From Micromonospora_G sp040676775 (lineage in GTDB: Bacteria; Actinomycetota; Actinomycetes; Mycobacteriales; Micromonosporaceae), in NCBI RefSeq assembly GCF_040676775.1, contig NZ_JBFAPP010000024.1, positions 1 to 64,000 of the forward strand: a stretch of DNA of 64,000 bases, read 5' to 3'. A program made the position numbers and the translations under genes. Below are positions 7,409-14,801 of the stretch, piece by piece. Under the pieces are notes generated by a model. That model searched no databases. It saw nothing but the letters and a program-made list of their open reading frames with translations, and was not told the DNA's origin. Position 1 is the first letter of the stretch, and each line of letters starts with the position of its first letter.

Positions 7409-9862
7409 ATGGTCAGGAAACTCTCGAGGATCGCCGCGGCAACGGTTGCCGCGTCGCTCGTCGGCACGATGGCTTGGGCTGGGCCGGTGAACGCGTCCGC
7501 GTTGCCGTCCGTACCCCCGTCCGGCATCGACTTCTGGGGCATCACGGGCTTCCCCGTACAGAACGTGCTGCCGGTTTGGGCGGACAACCCGAACGACGCC
7601 TCGATCCCGATCGGCGTCACCCCGTACGACGAGATCGCCCCGAAGCTCAACGCCCTGCAGGCCGCCAGCAACCGGGTGTCTGCCCGGGTCGCCGGCAAGT
7701 CCTCCGGCGGCTACGACCTGTACGCGGTGACGGTGACCGCGCCGGAGACCCAGGACGAGGCACGGCGCCAGGAGAACTGGCGGCGACTGATCGAGAACGA
7801 GCCGGCGACGGCGCAGCACGACCGGCGCCTCATCGAGGGTTACAAGACCCCGCTGTTCGTCAACGCGAACATCCACGGCAACGAGTGGGAGGGCACCGAC
7901 GCGGCCCTTCGGGTGATCGAGGAGTTCGCGACCAGCACCGATCCCCAGATCGCGCAGCTGCTCAAGCGCAACCGGCTCGTCTTCAACGTCACCTCCAACC
8001 CGGACGGTCGGGTGGCCGGAACCCGGCAGAACGCGGCCGGCTACGACCTCAACCGCGACCTGACCATCGTGTCGCAGCCCGAGACCAACCTGATCCGTGA
8101 GCTGATCGTCGACACCAAGCCGATCATCACGCTCGACCTGCACGGCTACGTCAACCCGACGCTGCTGCACCCGAGCACCCCGCCGCACAACGTCAACAAC
8201 GAGTACGACCTCTACATCAAGCACGGCCTGCCGAACGCGTTGGCGATCGAGCAGGGCCTGAAGGCCCTGGGCTACGCCGAGACGCAGCGGGCGCGGATCC
8301 CGTTCCGCGACGACGAGCCCGGCGTGTGGGACGACTTCCCGCCGATCTACGTGCCGTCCTTCGCGATGCTGCAGAGCAGCATCCCGTACACCATCGAGGC
8401 GCCGCTGAACCCGCGTGGCAACCTCACCCCGCAGGAGAAGCTTCGTCGGTCGGGCATCAACACCGACGTGCACGAGGTGGCGATCAAGACCTCGCTGCAG
8501 TACATCCAGGACCACCGGACCGAGGTGCTGTTCGACCAGGCCGAGGTCTACCGCCGTGGTGCGGCCGGTGAGCCGCTGCGGGACATCCCGGACGGCTACG
8601 TGCCGGGCTGGGGCCCGGAGGACAACTACAACACGGTCTTCCCGCGCTCGTACGTCATCCCGGCCGGCTCCGGTCAGCACTCCGCGCCGGCCGCGGCCCG
8701 TCTCGTCGACCTGCTCATCGGCAGCGGCGGCCGGGTGTGGCGGGCGAAGAGCAACTTCACCGCCAACGGCAAGTCCTACCCCGCCGGCTCGTACGTGATC
8801 GACATGCACCAGCCCAAGCGCGGCCTGGTCAACTCCCTGCTCGAACCGGGCGTCGACATCACCGACCGGGTGGACGACCTCTACGCCGGGCCGGCCGCCT
8901 GGAGCCAGGGGCTGACCTGGGGAGCGACCGTCGACACCCTGTGGGACCAGTTGCCGGGTGTGGGCCTGGAGCGCGCCTACGACGGCAAGGCCGAAAGCTC
9001 GGTACCGGGTGGCACGCCCGACCTGCGGCTCGACATCCAGGACGCCGCCGACCTGCTCGCGGTCAACGCGTTGCTGGACCAGGGGGTCAAGGTCTACCGG
9101 CTGGCCGACGGTTCGGTCGCCATCCCGCACACGACGACCAACCGCAGGCTCGCCGCGGCCGAGTCCCGTAAGCACGACGTCGCCTTCGAAGCCGCCCCGG
9201 CGGGTTGGCAGGGGACGCTGCTCGACAAGGTCGTCGTCGGTTACCTGGGTACGGTCGAGGAGCGCGACACGCTGCGCGACCTCGGCTTCGAGGCGCGTAC
9301 GGTCACCGCGGCGACCCTGGCCACCACGCTGACCGCCGACGTCGACGTACTGCTGGTGGCGAGCAACCTCAACCTGGCGAACCTGACGGCGGAGAACCGC
9401 GCCGCGCTGGATGCCTTCCTCGCCCGTGGTGGTGGGGTCATCGGTCTGGACACCGCTGGCGCGAACTTCAGCAACGCCGCCGCGCTGCTGAGCGTCACGG
9501 CCACCGCCGGTGCCTCCCTGGCCAGTGGTGTGGTCAACATCGTCAACAGCCAGGGCCCGGTGACCTCGGGTGCGATCCCGCACTCGTTCATCAACCAGCC
9601 GGTCTGGTTCACCAACCTCGGTGCCGGCGTCACGGTGGAGCAGTCCTACACCGCCGACCCGCTGCTGTCCGGCTGGTGGGCGGCGAACGCGGCCGGCACC
9701 AACGGTCCGGCGGCGGCGGCCAACCAGGCCAGCATCGTCCGGGGCGTGAGCGCCGGGGGCAACGGCGTGGTGCTCTTCGGTACGGACCCGACGTACCGCA
9801 CCCACCCGAAGGGGCTGCAACCGCAGCTCGGCCGGGCCGTGCTCTGGGCTGCCCAGCGGTAG
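7409..9862 (+). CDS. Secreted M14 zinc carboxypeptidase
   Basis: From the ATG at 7409 (AGGAG 11 nt upstream) the protein has 817 residues. An earlier in-frame start at 7358 would spoil the export signal. Residues 1-30 form a classic signal peptide: KLSR, a hydrophobic core, then ASA. The M14 zinc site is visible as His156 and Glu159 in HGNE and His245 in DLHGY, with the catalytic base Glu330 in YTIEAPL. It therefore should remove C-terminal residues from peptides outside the cell. Residues from about 590 form an extra domain resembling a class-I glutamine-amidotransferase-like fold (FLARGGGVIGLD), as in several large M14 proteins. The Cys leader peptide upstream suggests that peptide scavenging is tied to sulfur limitation, which is inference. 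A strong hairpin follows the stop. Confidence 0.9.
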   Translation: MVRKLSRIAAATVAASLVGTMAWAGPVNASALPSVPPSGIDFWGITGFPVQNVLPVWADNPNDASIPIGVTPYDEIAPKLNALQAASNRVSARVAGKSSGGYDLYAVTVTAPETQDEARRQENWRRLIENEPATAQHDRRLIEGYKTPLFVNANIHGNEWEGTDAALRVIEEFATSTDPQIAQLLKRNRLVFNVTSNPDGRVAGTRQNAAGYDLNRDLTIVSQPETNLIRELIVDTKPIITLDLHGYVNPTLLHPSTPPHNVNNEYDLYIKHGLPNALAIEQGLKALGYAETQRARIPFRDDEPGVWDDFPPIYVPSFAMLQSSIPYTIEAPLNPRGNLTPQEKLRRSGINTDVHEVAIKTSLQYIQDHRTEVLFDQAEVYRRGAAGEPLRDIPDGYVPGWGPEDNYNTVFPRSYVIPAGSGQHSAPAAARLVDLLIGSGGRVWRAKSNFTANGKSYPAGSYVIDMHQPKRGLVNSLLEPGVDITDRVDDLYAGPAAWSQGLTWGATVDTLWDQLPGVGLERAYDGKAESSVPGGTPDLRLDIQDAADLLAVNALLDQGVKVYRLADGSVAIPHTTTNRRLAAAESRKHDVAFEAAPAGWQGTLLDKVVVGYLGTVEERDTLRDLGFEARTVTAATLATTLTADVDVLLVASNLNLANLTAENRAALDAFLARGGGVIGLDTAGANFSNAAALLSVTATAGASLASGVVNIVNSQGPVTSGAIPHSFINQPVWFTNLGAGVTVEQSYTADPLLSGWWAANAAGTNGPAAAANQASIVRGVSAGGNGVVLFGTDPTYRTHPKGLQPQLGRAVLWAAQR

Positions 9863-9916
9863 TCCCGACCCGTGATCCCGTGAGCGGATGACAGGTCTCG
9901 TAAGCGGATGACAAAC

Positions 9917-9949
9917 GAGGGCCCGGATGCGGTGAGCATCCGGGCCCTC
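9917..9949. terminator. Bidirectional intrinsic-type terminator hairpin
   Basis: A perfect 14-bp stem (GAGGGCCCGGATGC / GCATCCGGGCCCTC) with a 5-nt loop lies between the convergent carboxypeptidase and GST-like genes. There is no T-run, as is common in high-GC actinomycetes. Confidence 0.8.
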
Positions 9950-9984
9950 GCCCGTCGTACCGGTCCCCTCGGTGGGGCCGGAGG

Positions 9985-10905
9985 TCACGCCGCGGTGCGG
10001 ATGGCCGGGGCGTGCCAGTCGGGAATCGTCGCGCCGGCGGCGGTGAAGGACGTGAAGTCCGTGGTGGCCCGGAACGCGGGCAGGGTGTAGAGGTCCCGGG
10101 CGTACGCCCACAGGTGTGGGTACTCGTGTAGGCCGGGGTTGATGGCACGGGTGGCGTTGGGTCCGACGTCGTAGCGCACCAGGGTCACCCAGAGCCGGAT
10201 GTCGGCCTCGGTCAGCGTCGGCCCGACCAGGTACCGCCGGGTGGCCAACCGCTCGTCGAGTACGGCGAACGCGTCGAGCAGCGCGGTTCGGGCGTGTGCC
10301 CCGTCCGGGCCCGGCCGGGCGGCGGCACCGACGCCGTGGTTGACCGCCGGATTGAGCCACTCGTCGAGTTCTTCGATCTCGTCGCGGTAGCGCTCCGGAT
10401 AGGTGTCGACGATCGGGGTGGCGAGATGCCGGAAGCTGGTGGCGAGGTCGATCCCGATGGTCTTGAAGTTGTTGCTGACCACACCGGCGGTGGCGCGATC
10501 CCAGAGCGTCGGCACCGAGATGTGGCCGTCGAAGCCCTCTTCGGTGGCCTCGTATGCCTGGCGCAGCAGGGTAAACCCGTTCACCGGGTCGGGCCCGTAC
10601 CGCTCGCGGAAGGCCCAGCCTCGGCCGTCGCGCTGGTTGTCCACGTAGGAGACGCTGACGACGTCTTCCAGTCTGGCCAGGGCACGGGTGATGGTCACCC
10701 GCTGTGACCAGGGGCAGAACCATCCCGCGTAGAGGTGGTATCGGCCGGCACGCGGGGTAAAGCCGGCCGGGCTGTTGTCACTCAGGCGGGCCGAGAAACG
10801 GTAGAGGGGGCGTGGGTCGTCGGGCCGGCGGACGATGCGGTACTCGCCGTACGTGTCGAGGTCGACGGGAGTGGCCAGCCGGCTGAAGGGTGACAGTCCG
10901 GGCAC
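9985..10905 (-). CDS. Glutathionyl-hydroquinone reductase-like (Xi-class GST) protein
   Basis: This 306-residue protein has the YqjG/ECM4 (Xi-class GST) layout. A thioredoxin-like N-terminal half carries the redox motif GWFCPWSQR (Cys64), followed by VPTLWD and the SNNFK loop, and then an alpha-helical C-terminal half. Family members reduce glutathionyl-hydroquinones. Actinomycetes use mycothiol, so a mycothiol conjugate is the likely substrate here. The GTG start has an excellent GGAGG 6 nt upstream. It has its own promoter region with one copy of the sulfur-island palindrome (10945-10969) about 40 bp before the start, which ties it to the sulfur regulon rather than to the operon behind it. 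Confidence 0.85.
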   Translation of the reverse strand: MPGLSPFSRLATPVDLDTYGEYRIVRRPDDPRPLYRFSARLSDNSPAGFTPRAGRYHLYAGWFCPWSQRVTITRALARLEDVVSVSYVDNQRDGRGWAFRERYGPDPVNGFTLLRQAYEATEEGFDGHISVPTLWDRATAGVVSNNFKTIGIDLATSFRHLATPIVDTYPERYRDEIEELDEWLNPAVNHGVGAAARPGPDGAHARTALLDAFAVLDERLATRRYLVGPTLTEADIRLWVTLVRYDVGPNATRAINPGLHEYPHLWAYARDLYTLPAFRATTDFTSFTAAGATIPDWHAPAIRTAA

Positions 10906-10944
10906 GGGATACCTCCGAGGGAGTCGGAGCGTTACAACCGGATG

Positions 10945-10969
10945 AAATCCTACTTGGTTGATAGGTTTT
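10945..10969. promoter_or_regulatory. Sulfur-island palindrome, copy 1 (GST-like gene)
   Basis: 8-N9-8 inverted repeat AAATCCTA / TAGGTTTT. Read leftward, the inner part is CCTATCAACCAAGTAGGA, which differs from the copy before SsuA (31636-31660) at one base. The leftward half TAGGAT matches an actinobacterial -10, so a bound protein would cover the promoter of the GST-like gene. Confidence 0.7.
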
Positions 10970-11002
10970 GGGGCCAGGGTCGAGCTGGTCGGCGGGGGCG
11001 GC

Positions 11003-11515
11003 TCACGGTCGGGGTTCGGGGCCGAACGGCGCCAACGCGGAGTACGGCAACTGAGTCTCGAACGGCAGGTACGGCAGCATCGCCCGGTCGGCGTCGAGGT
11101 CGTAGCGGGGGTGGTAGCCGAGATTCAGGTAGAGCGCCTCGGCCTCCGGCTGGCGTGGACCGGTGGTCAGCCAGATCCGGCGGTACCCGCGTCGGACCGC
11201 CTCGGCCTCCAACTCGCGCATCACCCGGCGGGCCAGTCCCTGGCGGCGGTGCGCCGAATGGGTCCACACGCGCTTGATCTCGGCGGTCTCGCGGTCGTAC
11301 CGGCGGAAGGCCCCACCGGCCACCGCTGCTCCGCCCGGGTCGAGCAGCAGCAGGAAGGCGCCGTGCGGGGGCGCGAACTCCGTCGCCGGATACCGCGACA
11401 TCTCCTCGTTCGGGCCGTAACGGGTCCGGTACTCGTGGGTCAGTTCGTCGAGCAGCGGGCGGGCCGCCGGGTCGGTCGGGCTGGTGTAGTGGACGGTCAG
11501 TTCCCTTGACGTCAT
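11003..11515 (-). CDS. GNAT family N-acetyltransferase
   Basis: This 170-residue protein is a single GNAT domain. The acetyl-CoA-binding signature is visible as RRQGLARRVM (the R/Q-x-x-G-x-G/A loop), preceded by the beta-4 strand (TAEIKRVWTHSAHR) and followed by LNLGY, which is typical of the last strand. It is the last gene of a leftward operon behind an amino-acid ABC transporter. In Bacillus sulfur-salvage operons (ytmI and yxe types) a GNAT enzyme next to such a transporter N-acetylates S-modified cysteines before monooxygenase attack and deacylation. The same partners occur in this window, so that role is likely but unproven. A GC-rich stem lies just upstream (about 11531-11555). Confidence 0.85.
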   Translation of the reverse strand: MTSRELTVHYTSPTDPAARPLLDELTHEYRTRYGPNEEMSRYPATEFAPPHGAFLLLLDPGGAAVAGGAFRRYDRETAEIKRVWTHSAHRRQGLARRVMRELEAEAVRRGYRRIWLTTGPRQPEAEALYLNLGYHPRYDLDADRAMLPYLPFETQLPYSALAPFGPEPRP

Positions 11516-11590
11516 CGATCAGCTCCGGAGGCTGGACGGGACCGGCTCGGGCCCCGGTCCAGGCGGTGACACCGGGACCGGGGCGATGGG

Positions 11591-12571
11591 TCATTTCCGG
11601 GGCAGGCCGGGCGGGTTGATCTGGGCGGCGGGAATCGCCTCGCTGGCGAGCCCCCAACGGGACAGCACCCGGGCGTACGAGCCGTCCTTGATCACGGCGT
11701 TGAGTGCGTCGTTGAGCGCCTCGACGAAGCCGTTGCCCTTCTTGGTCATCGCGGCGATCTGGGCCGGAACCTCGCCGCCACCAGGCACGATCCCGACGAT
11801 TTTGGTTTTGCCGCTGACCGCGACGTGGTACGCCAGCGCCGGGTTCGGCCCGAAGTACGCGTCGATCCGCCCGGACAGCAGGGCAAGCTGGTAGTCGGCC
11901 GGGTTCTGGTAGTAGGTGATGTTGACCGGGGCGAGGCCGGCGGCCTTGTTCTGCGCGTCCCAGCGCAGCAGCACCTGCTCCTGGTTGGTGCCCGAGCCGA
12001 CCGACACGTTGAGTCCGGCGATGTCGGCCGGCTTCTCGATCTTGCTGATCTTGCCGTCCGCCTTCACCTCCCAGCCGAGCGAGTCGACCCGGTAGGTGGC
12101 GAAGTCGTAGATGTCCTTGCGTTCTTCGGTGACCGTGATGTTGGAGAAGCCGACGTCGTTCTGGCCGGAGCGGACCACCAGGAACAGGTTTTCCCACGAG
12201 GTCGGCTGCAGGTCCAACTCCAGCCCCAGCACGTCCGCCACCAGCTGGGCGATGTCCGCCTCGACCCCGATCAGCGTACGGTCGTCGTCGGCGCGGAAGG
12301 CCAACGGCGGTGACCCCTCGGCGCTGATGCCGACCCTGAGCTTGCCCCCCGCTCCGATCGTCGGCGGCACCTTCGCCGCAACCGCGTCGACCTTCTGCGC
12401 GCGGATCCGTTTCTGGTCCGGGCTGGTGTTGATGACCGCGGCCGCCGAGCCGGACGGGTCGGCGGCCAGGGCGGCCGGTTCGTCGTCGGGCGAGCCGCAG
12501 GCGGCCAGGGTCAGCAGGGTGGTCAGGGCGAGCACGCTGGCGAGGCGGCGGAAAAGCCGATTGCGGGGCAT
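11591..12571 (-). CDS. Polar amino-acid ABC transporter, substrate-binding lipoprotein
   Basis: This 326-residue protein begins with a lipoprotein signal peptide (RLFRR, a hydrophobic core and the lipobox LAAC with Cys25). The rest is a type-3 extracellular solute-binding protein: GKLRVGIS near the start, GVEADIAQLVADVLG and NITVTEERKDIYDFATYR, the last being typical of the cystine/glutamine-binding group. It should capture an amino acid outside the membrane and hand it to the permease and ATPase encoded upstream. The ligand cannot be read from sequence. The sulfur context favours cystine or an S-modified cysteine. A GGAG lies 6 nt before the ATG. Confidence 0.9.
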   Translation of the reverse strand: MPRNRLFRRLASVLALTTLLTLAACGSPDDEPAALAADPSGSAAAVINTSPDQKRIRAQKVDAVAAKVPPTIGAGGKLRVGISAEGSPPLAFRADDDRTLIGVEADIAQLVADVLGLELDLQPTSWENLFLVVRSGQNDVGFSNITVTEERKDIYDFATYRVDSLGWEVKADGKISKIEKPADIAGLNVSVGSGTNQEQVLLRWDAQNKAAGLAPVNITYYQNPADYQLALLSGRIDAYFGPNPALAYHVAVSGKTKIVGIVPGGGEVPAQIAAMTKKGNGFVEALNDALNAVIKDGSYARVLSRWGLASEAIPAAQINPPGLPRK

Positions 12572-12628
12572 GCGGAACTCCTTCTCTGGGGCTGTTTCGG
12601 GTGGTCGGGAGTACCTGGGGCGGGCGGT

Positions 12629-13402
12629 TCAGAGAACCTTCGCCAGGAACGACCTGGTCCGTTCGTGCTGCGGTCGGGTGAGCACCTCGTCCGGTGGGCC
12701 CTGCTCGACGATCACCCCGTCGTCCATGAAGACGACCCGGTCGGCGACCTCGCGGGCGAAGCCGACCTCGTGCGTGACGACGATCATCGTGGTGCCGGCC
12801 CGGGCCAGGTCCTTCATCACCTCGAGCACCTCACCGACCAGTTCCGGGTCGAGCGCCGAGGTCGGTTCGTCGAAGAGCAGCACCTTCGGCTCCAGGGCCA
12901 GCGCCCGGGCGATCGCCACCCGTTGCTGCTGGCCACCGGAGAGACGGCGCGGGTAGGCGTCCGCCTTGTCCGCCAGGCCGACCCGGTCGAGCAGCCGGGA
13001 AGCCGTCTCCAGCACCTCCCGCCGGGGCCGTCCCTGCGCCGACACGGGTGCCTCGGCCACGTTGTCGAGCACGGTCAGGTGGGGGAAGAGGTTGAAGTTC
13101 TGGAACACGAAGCCGATGTGCGTACGCTGTCGCAGGATCTCGCGTTCCTTGAGCTCACGCAGCCGGTTGCCGGTCCGGCGGTAGCCGATCAGCTCGCCGT
13201 CGATGCGTACCGAGCCTCGGTTGACCTTCTCCAGGTGGTTGATGCTGCGCAGCAGGGTCGACTTGCCCGATCCGGACGGGCCGAGGATCACCACCACCTC
13301 GCCGGTACGCACGCTCAGGTCAACCCCGCGCAGCACCTCCAACGGTCCGAAGCTCTTGTGGATGCCGCGCAGTTCCACCATGACCGCGCCGTCGGGGCTC
13401 AT
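12629..13402 (-). CDS. Polar amino-acid ABC transporter, ATPase
   Basis: A 257-residue GlnQ/TcyN-type ATPase. Walker A GPSGSGKST, Q-loop QNFNLF, signature LSGGQQQRVA, Walker B LLFDEPTSALD and switch histidine VTHE are all present, so the site should be active. The start at 13402 gives the family's usual length; a much longer upstream frame is only the shadow of the permease gene. Its ATG overlaps the permease stop (ATGA), so the two are translationally coupled. It energises amino-acid uptake with the binding protein at 11591 and the permease at 13399. Confidence 0.93.
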   Translation of the reverse strand: MSPDGAVMVELRGIHKSFGPLEVLRGVDLSVRTGEVVVILGPSGSGKSTLLRSINHLEKVNRGSVRIDGELIGYRRTGNRLRELKEREILRQRTHIGFVFQNFNLFPHLTVLDNVAEAPVSAQGRPRREVLETASRLLDRVGLADKADAYPRRLSGGQQQRVAIARALALEPKVLLFDEPTSALDPELVGEVLEVMKDLARAGTTMIVVTHEVGFAREVADRVVFMDDGVIVEQGPPDEVLTRPQHERTRSFLAKVL

Positions 13403-14400
13403 CGGGGCACCGCCAGGTCGGCGGCGAGCTGGTCGCGTACGGCCTGCCGTTGTCGACGCGCCGCCAGCACCCGGCCGACCAGCCGGCGCACCCGCTGCAG
13501 CGGGGTCGGTGGCAGCACCCGTACGGCGCCGCGGGCGTAGTGCCGTTCGACGTAGTACTGCACTGTCGACAGCACGGTGGTCAGCAGCAGGTACCAGATC
13601 GCGGCCACCAGGAGCAGCGCGATCACCCGTCCGTTTCGGGCGTAGATCACCTGGACCTGGTAGAAGAGTTCGGGGATGGCCATGATGTAGACCACCGAGG
13701 TGCCCTTGACCAGGCCGATGATCTCGTTTCCGGCGGTCGGGATGATGGTGCGCATCGCCTGCGGCAGCAGGATCCGGCGGATCTGCCGGGTCCGGGGGAT
13801 GCCGAGGGCCGCCGCGGCTTCGAGTTGTCCCTGGTCCACCGAGAGGAAGCCCGATCGGACGATCTCCGCGCAGTAGGCCGCCTGGTGCAGGGCCAGTCCC
13901 AGGGTCGCCGCGGTCATCGGGCCGATCAGGTCCATGGTGCCGACGTCGAAGAACGACGGTCCGAAGGGAATCCCGAACGAGATCCGGTCGTAGAGCAGCG
14001 CCAGGTTGAACCAGAACAGCAGTTGCAGGATCAGCGGCACCGACCGGAAAAGCCAGACGTAGCCCCAGGCTACGGCCTGGAGCAGCGGGCTCGCCGAGAG
14101 CCGCATCAGGGCGATCACCGTGCCGAGCAGGAAACCGAGCACGATGCCGAGCACGGTCAGCCGCAGGGTGACGCCGACCGCCCGGAGCACGGTCTCGTAG
14201 AACAGGTACTGGCCGACGAAGTGCCACTCCCAGGCGGGATTCGTGATCAGCGCATTGGCCGCCATGGCCAGCAGCACCAGCGTGACGGCGGTGGCGGCCC
14301 AGCGCCACGGATGGCGGGCGGGCACCACCTTCAGCGGTTCGTCGGCGGGTGCCCGAGTGGTGTTCTCCACGGTCGCCGGGGCGGGTGACGGGGCGGTCAC
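13399..14400 (-). CDS. Polar amino-acid ABC transporter, permease
   Basis: This 333-residue membrane protein belongs to the HisMQ/GlnP permease family. It has one helix near residues 35-55, then the conserved block of about five helices and the EAA motif region (EAAAALGIPRTRQIRRILLPQA) that contacts the ATPase. The first ~30 residues and the last ~40 are longer than in the family core. The GTG start has GGAGGTCACC directly upstream. It is the first gene of a leftward operon: permease, ATPase, binding protein, GNAT. The 400 bp before it contain a nested palindrome and a copy of the sulfur-island palindrome. Confidence 0.92.
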   Translation of the reverse strand: MTAPSPAPATVENTTRAPADEPLKVVPARHPWRWAATAVTLVLLAMAANALITNPAWEWHFVGQYLFYETVLRAVGVTLRLTVLGIVLGFLLGTVIALMRLSASPLLQAVAWGYVWLFRSVPLILQLLFWFNLALLYDRISFGIPFGPSFFDVGTMDLIGPMTAATLGLALHQAAYCAEIVRSGFLSVDQGQLEAAAALGIPRTRQIRRILLPQAMRTIIPTAGNEIIGLVKGTSVVYIMAIPELFYQVQVIYARNGRVIALLLVAAIWYLLLTTVLSTVQYYVERHYARGAVRVLPPTPLQRVRRLVGRVLAARRQRQAVRDQLAADLAVPR

Positions 14401-14578
14401 GGTGACCTCCAGGGATGGGCCCGGGGGGCGTTCGGCCGTGTCGGTGGCCCACGGTCCGACGACGGCGGCGGGCGCCGGGTACGGCGGGAGAGGGAGACGC
14501 GACGGGCCGGTGGAAGGCTCAGTCGCGGTGGAGCCGAGCGCGGTGGGCTGTGTCGCCGCCTGCGCTCAGCGCGGACAC

Positions 14579-14620
14579 CGCCCGCCTGCGTATCGAACTA
14601 GATCGATAACAAGGCGGGCG
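14579..14620. repeat. Nested inverted repeat upstream of the amino-acid transporter operon
   Basis: Outer arms CGCCCGCCT / AGGCGGGCG (9 bp) enclose, after 3 nt on each side, inner arms TATCGA / TCGATA (6 bp) around a 6-nt centre. The whole could fold as one hairpin with a 3x3 internal loop, or the AT-rich inner part could be a protein-binding site. It lies about 180 bp before the operon start. It shows no similarity to the 25-bp sulfur palindrome. Confidence 0.6.
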
Positions 14621-14755
14621 GTCAGGAGGACCCCGGTGCGCCGCATGTACTGATATTGATCAGTGGAATGAGGCGTGTCAATGGCAGTCCACATTGTGGT
14701 ACGCCCAGGCCTAGGTGAGCCCCTAGTAAGAGCTGAGCTGGAATTATCGACGCTC

Positions 14756-14780
14756 ATCTCCCACGGGCTTAATAGGAAAT
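14756..14780. promoter_or_regulatory. Sulfur-island palindrome, copy 2 (amino-acid transporter)
   Basis: 8-N9-8 inverted repeat ATCTCCCA / TAGGAAAT, a weaker copy (6 of 8 arm positions pair). It lies about 355 bp upstream of the leftward amino-acid transporter operon, further than the other copies, so a long 5' leader or another promoter may intervene. Confidence 0.5.
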
Positions 14781-14801
14781 GATGATGTTACGAGAAAGTG
14801 G

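Larger units (their letters stand above)
14401..14801. other. Intergenic region with regulatory repeats, no gene seen
   Basis: About 400 bp between the amino-acid transporter operon (starts at 14400, leftward) and the end of the peptide transporter operon (14802). I found no convincing coding frame. It holds the nested palindrome at 14579-14620 and palindrome copy 2 at 14756-14780, and is less GC-rich between about 14640 and 14800 than its surroundings, as expected of a promoter region. Confidence 0.7.

Noticed and set aside
7238..10723. A 1,161-codon minus-strand open frame
   Set aside because: It is antisense to the M14 carboxypeptidase and runs through the GST-like gene in another frame. 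Its composition is shadow-like and it crosses a strong terminator hairpin.
14630..14750. TACTGATATTGATCAGT and CTAGG...CCTAG near the transporter operon
   Set aside because: Short imperfect repeats without the 8-N9-8 geometry and without a plausible gene-proximal position; could be chance in this AT-richer stretch.
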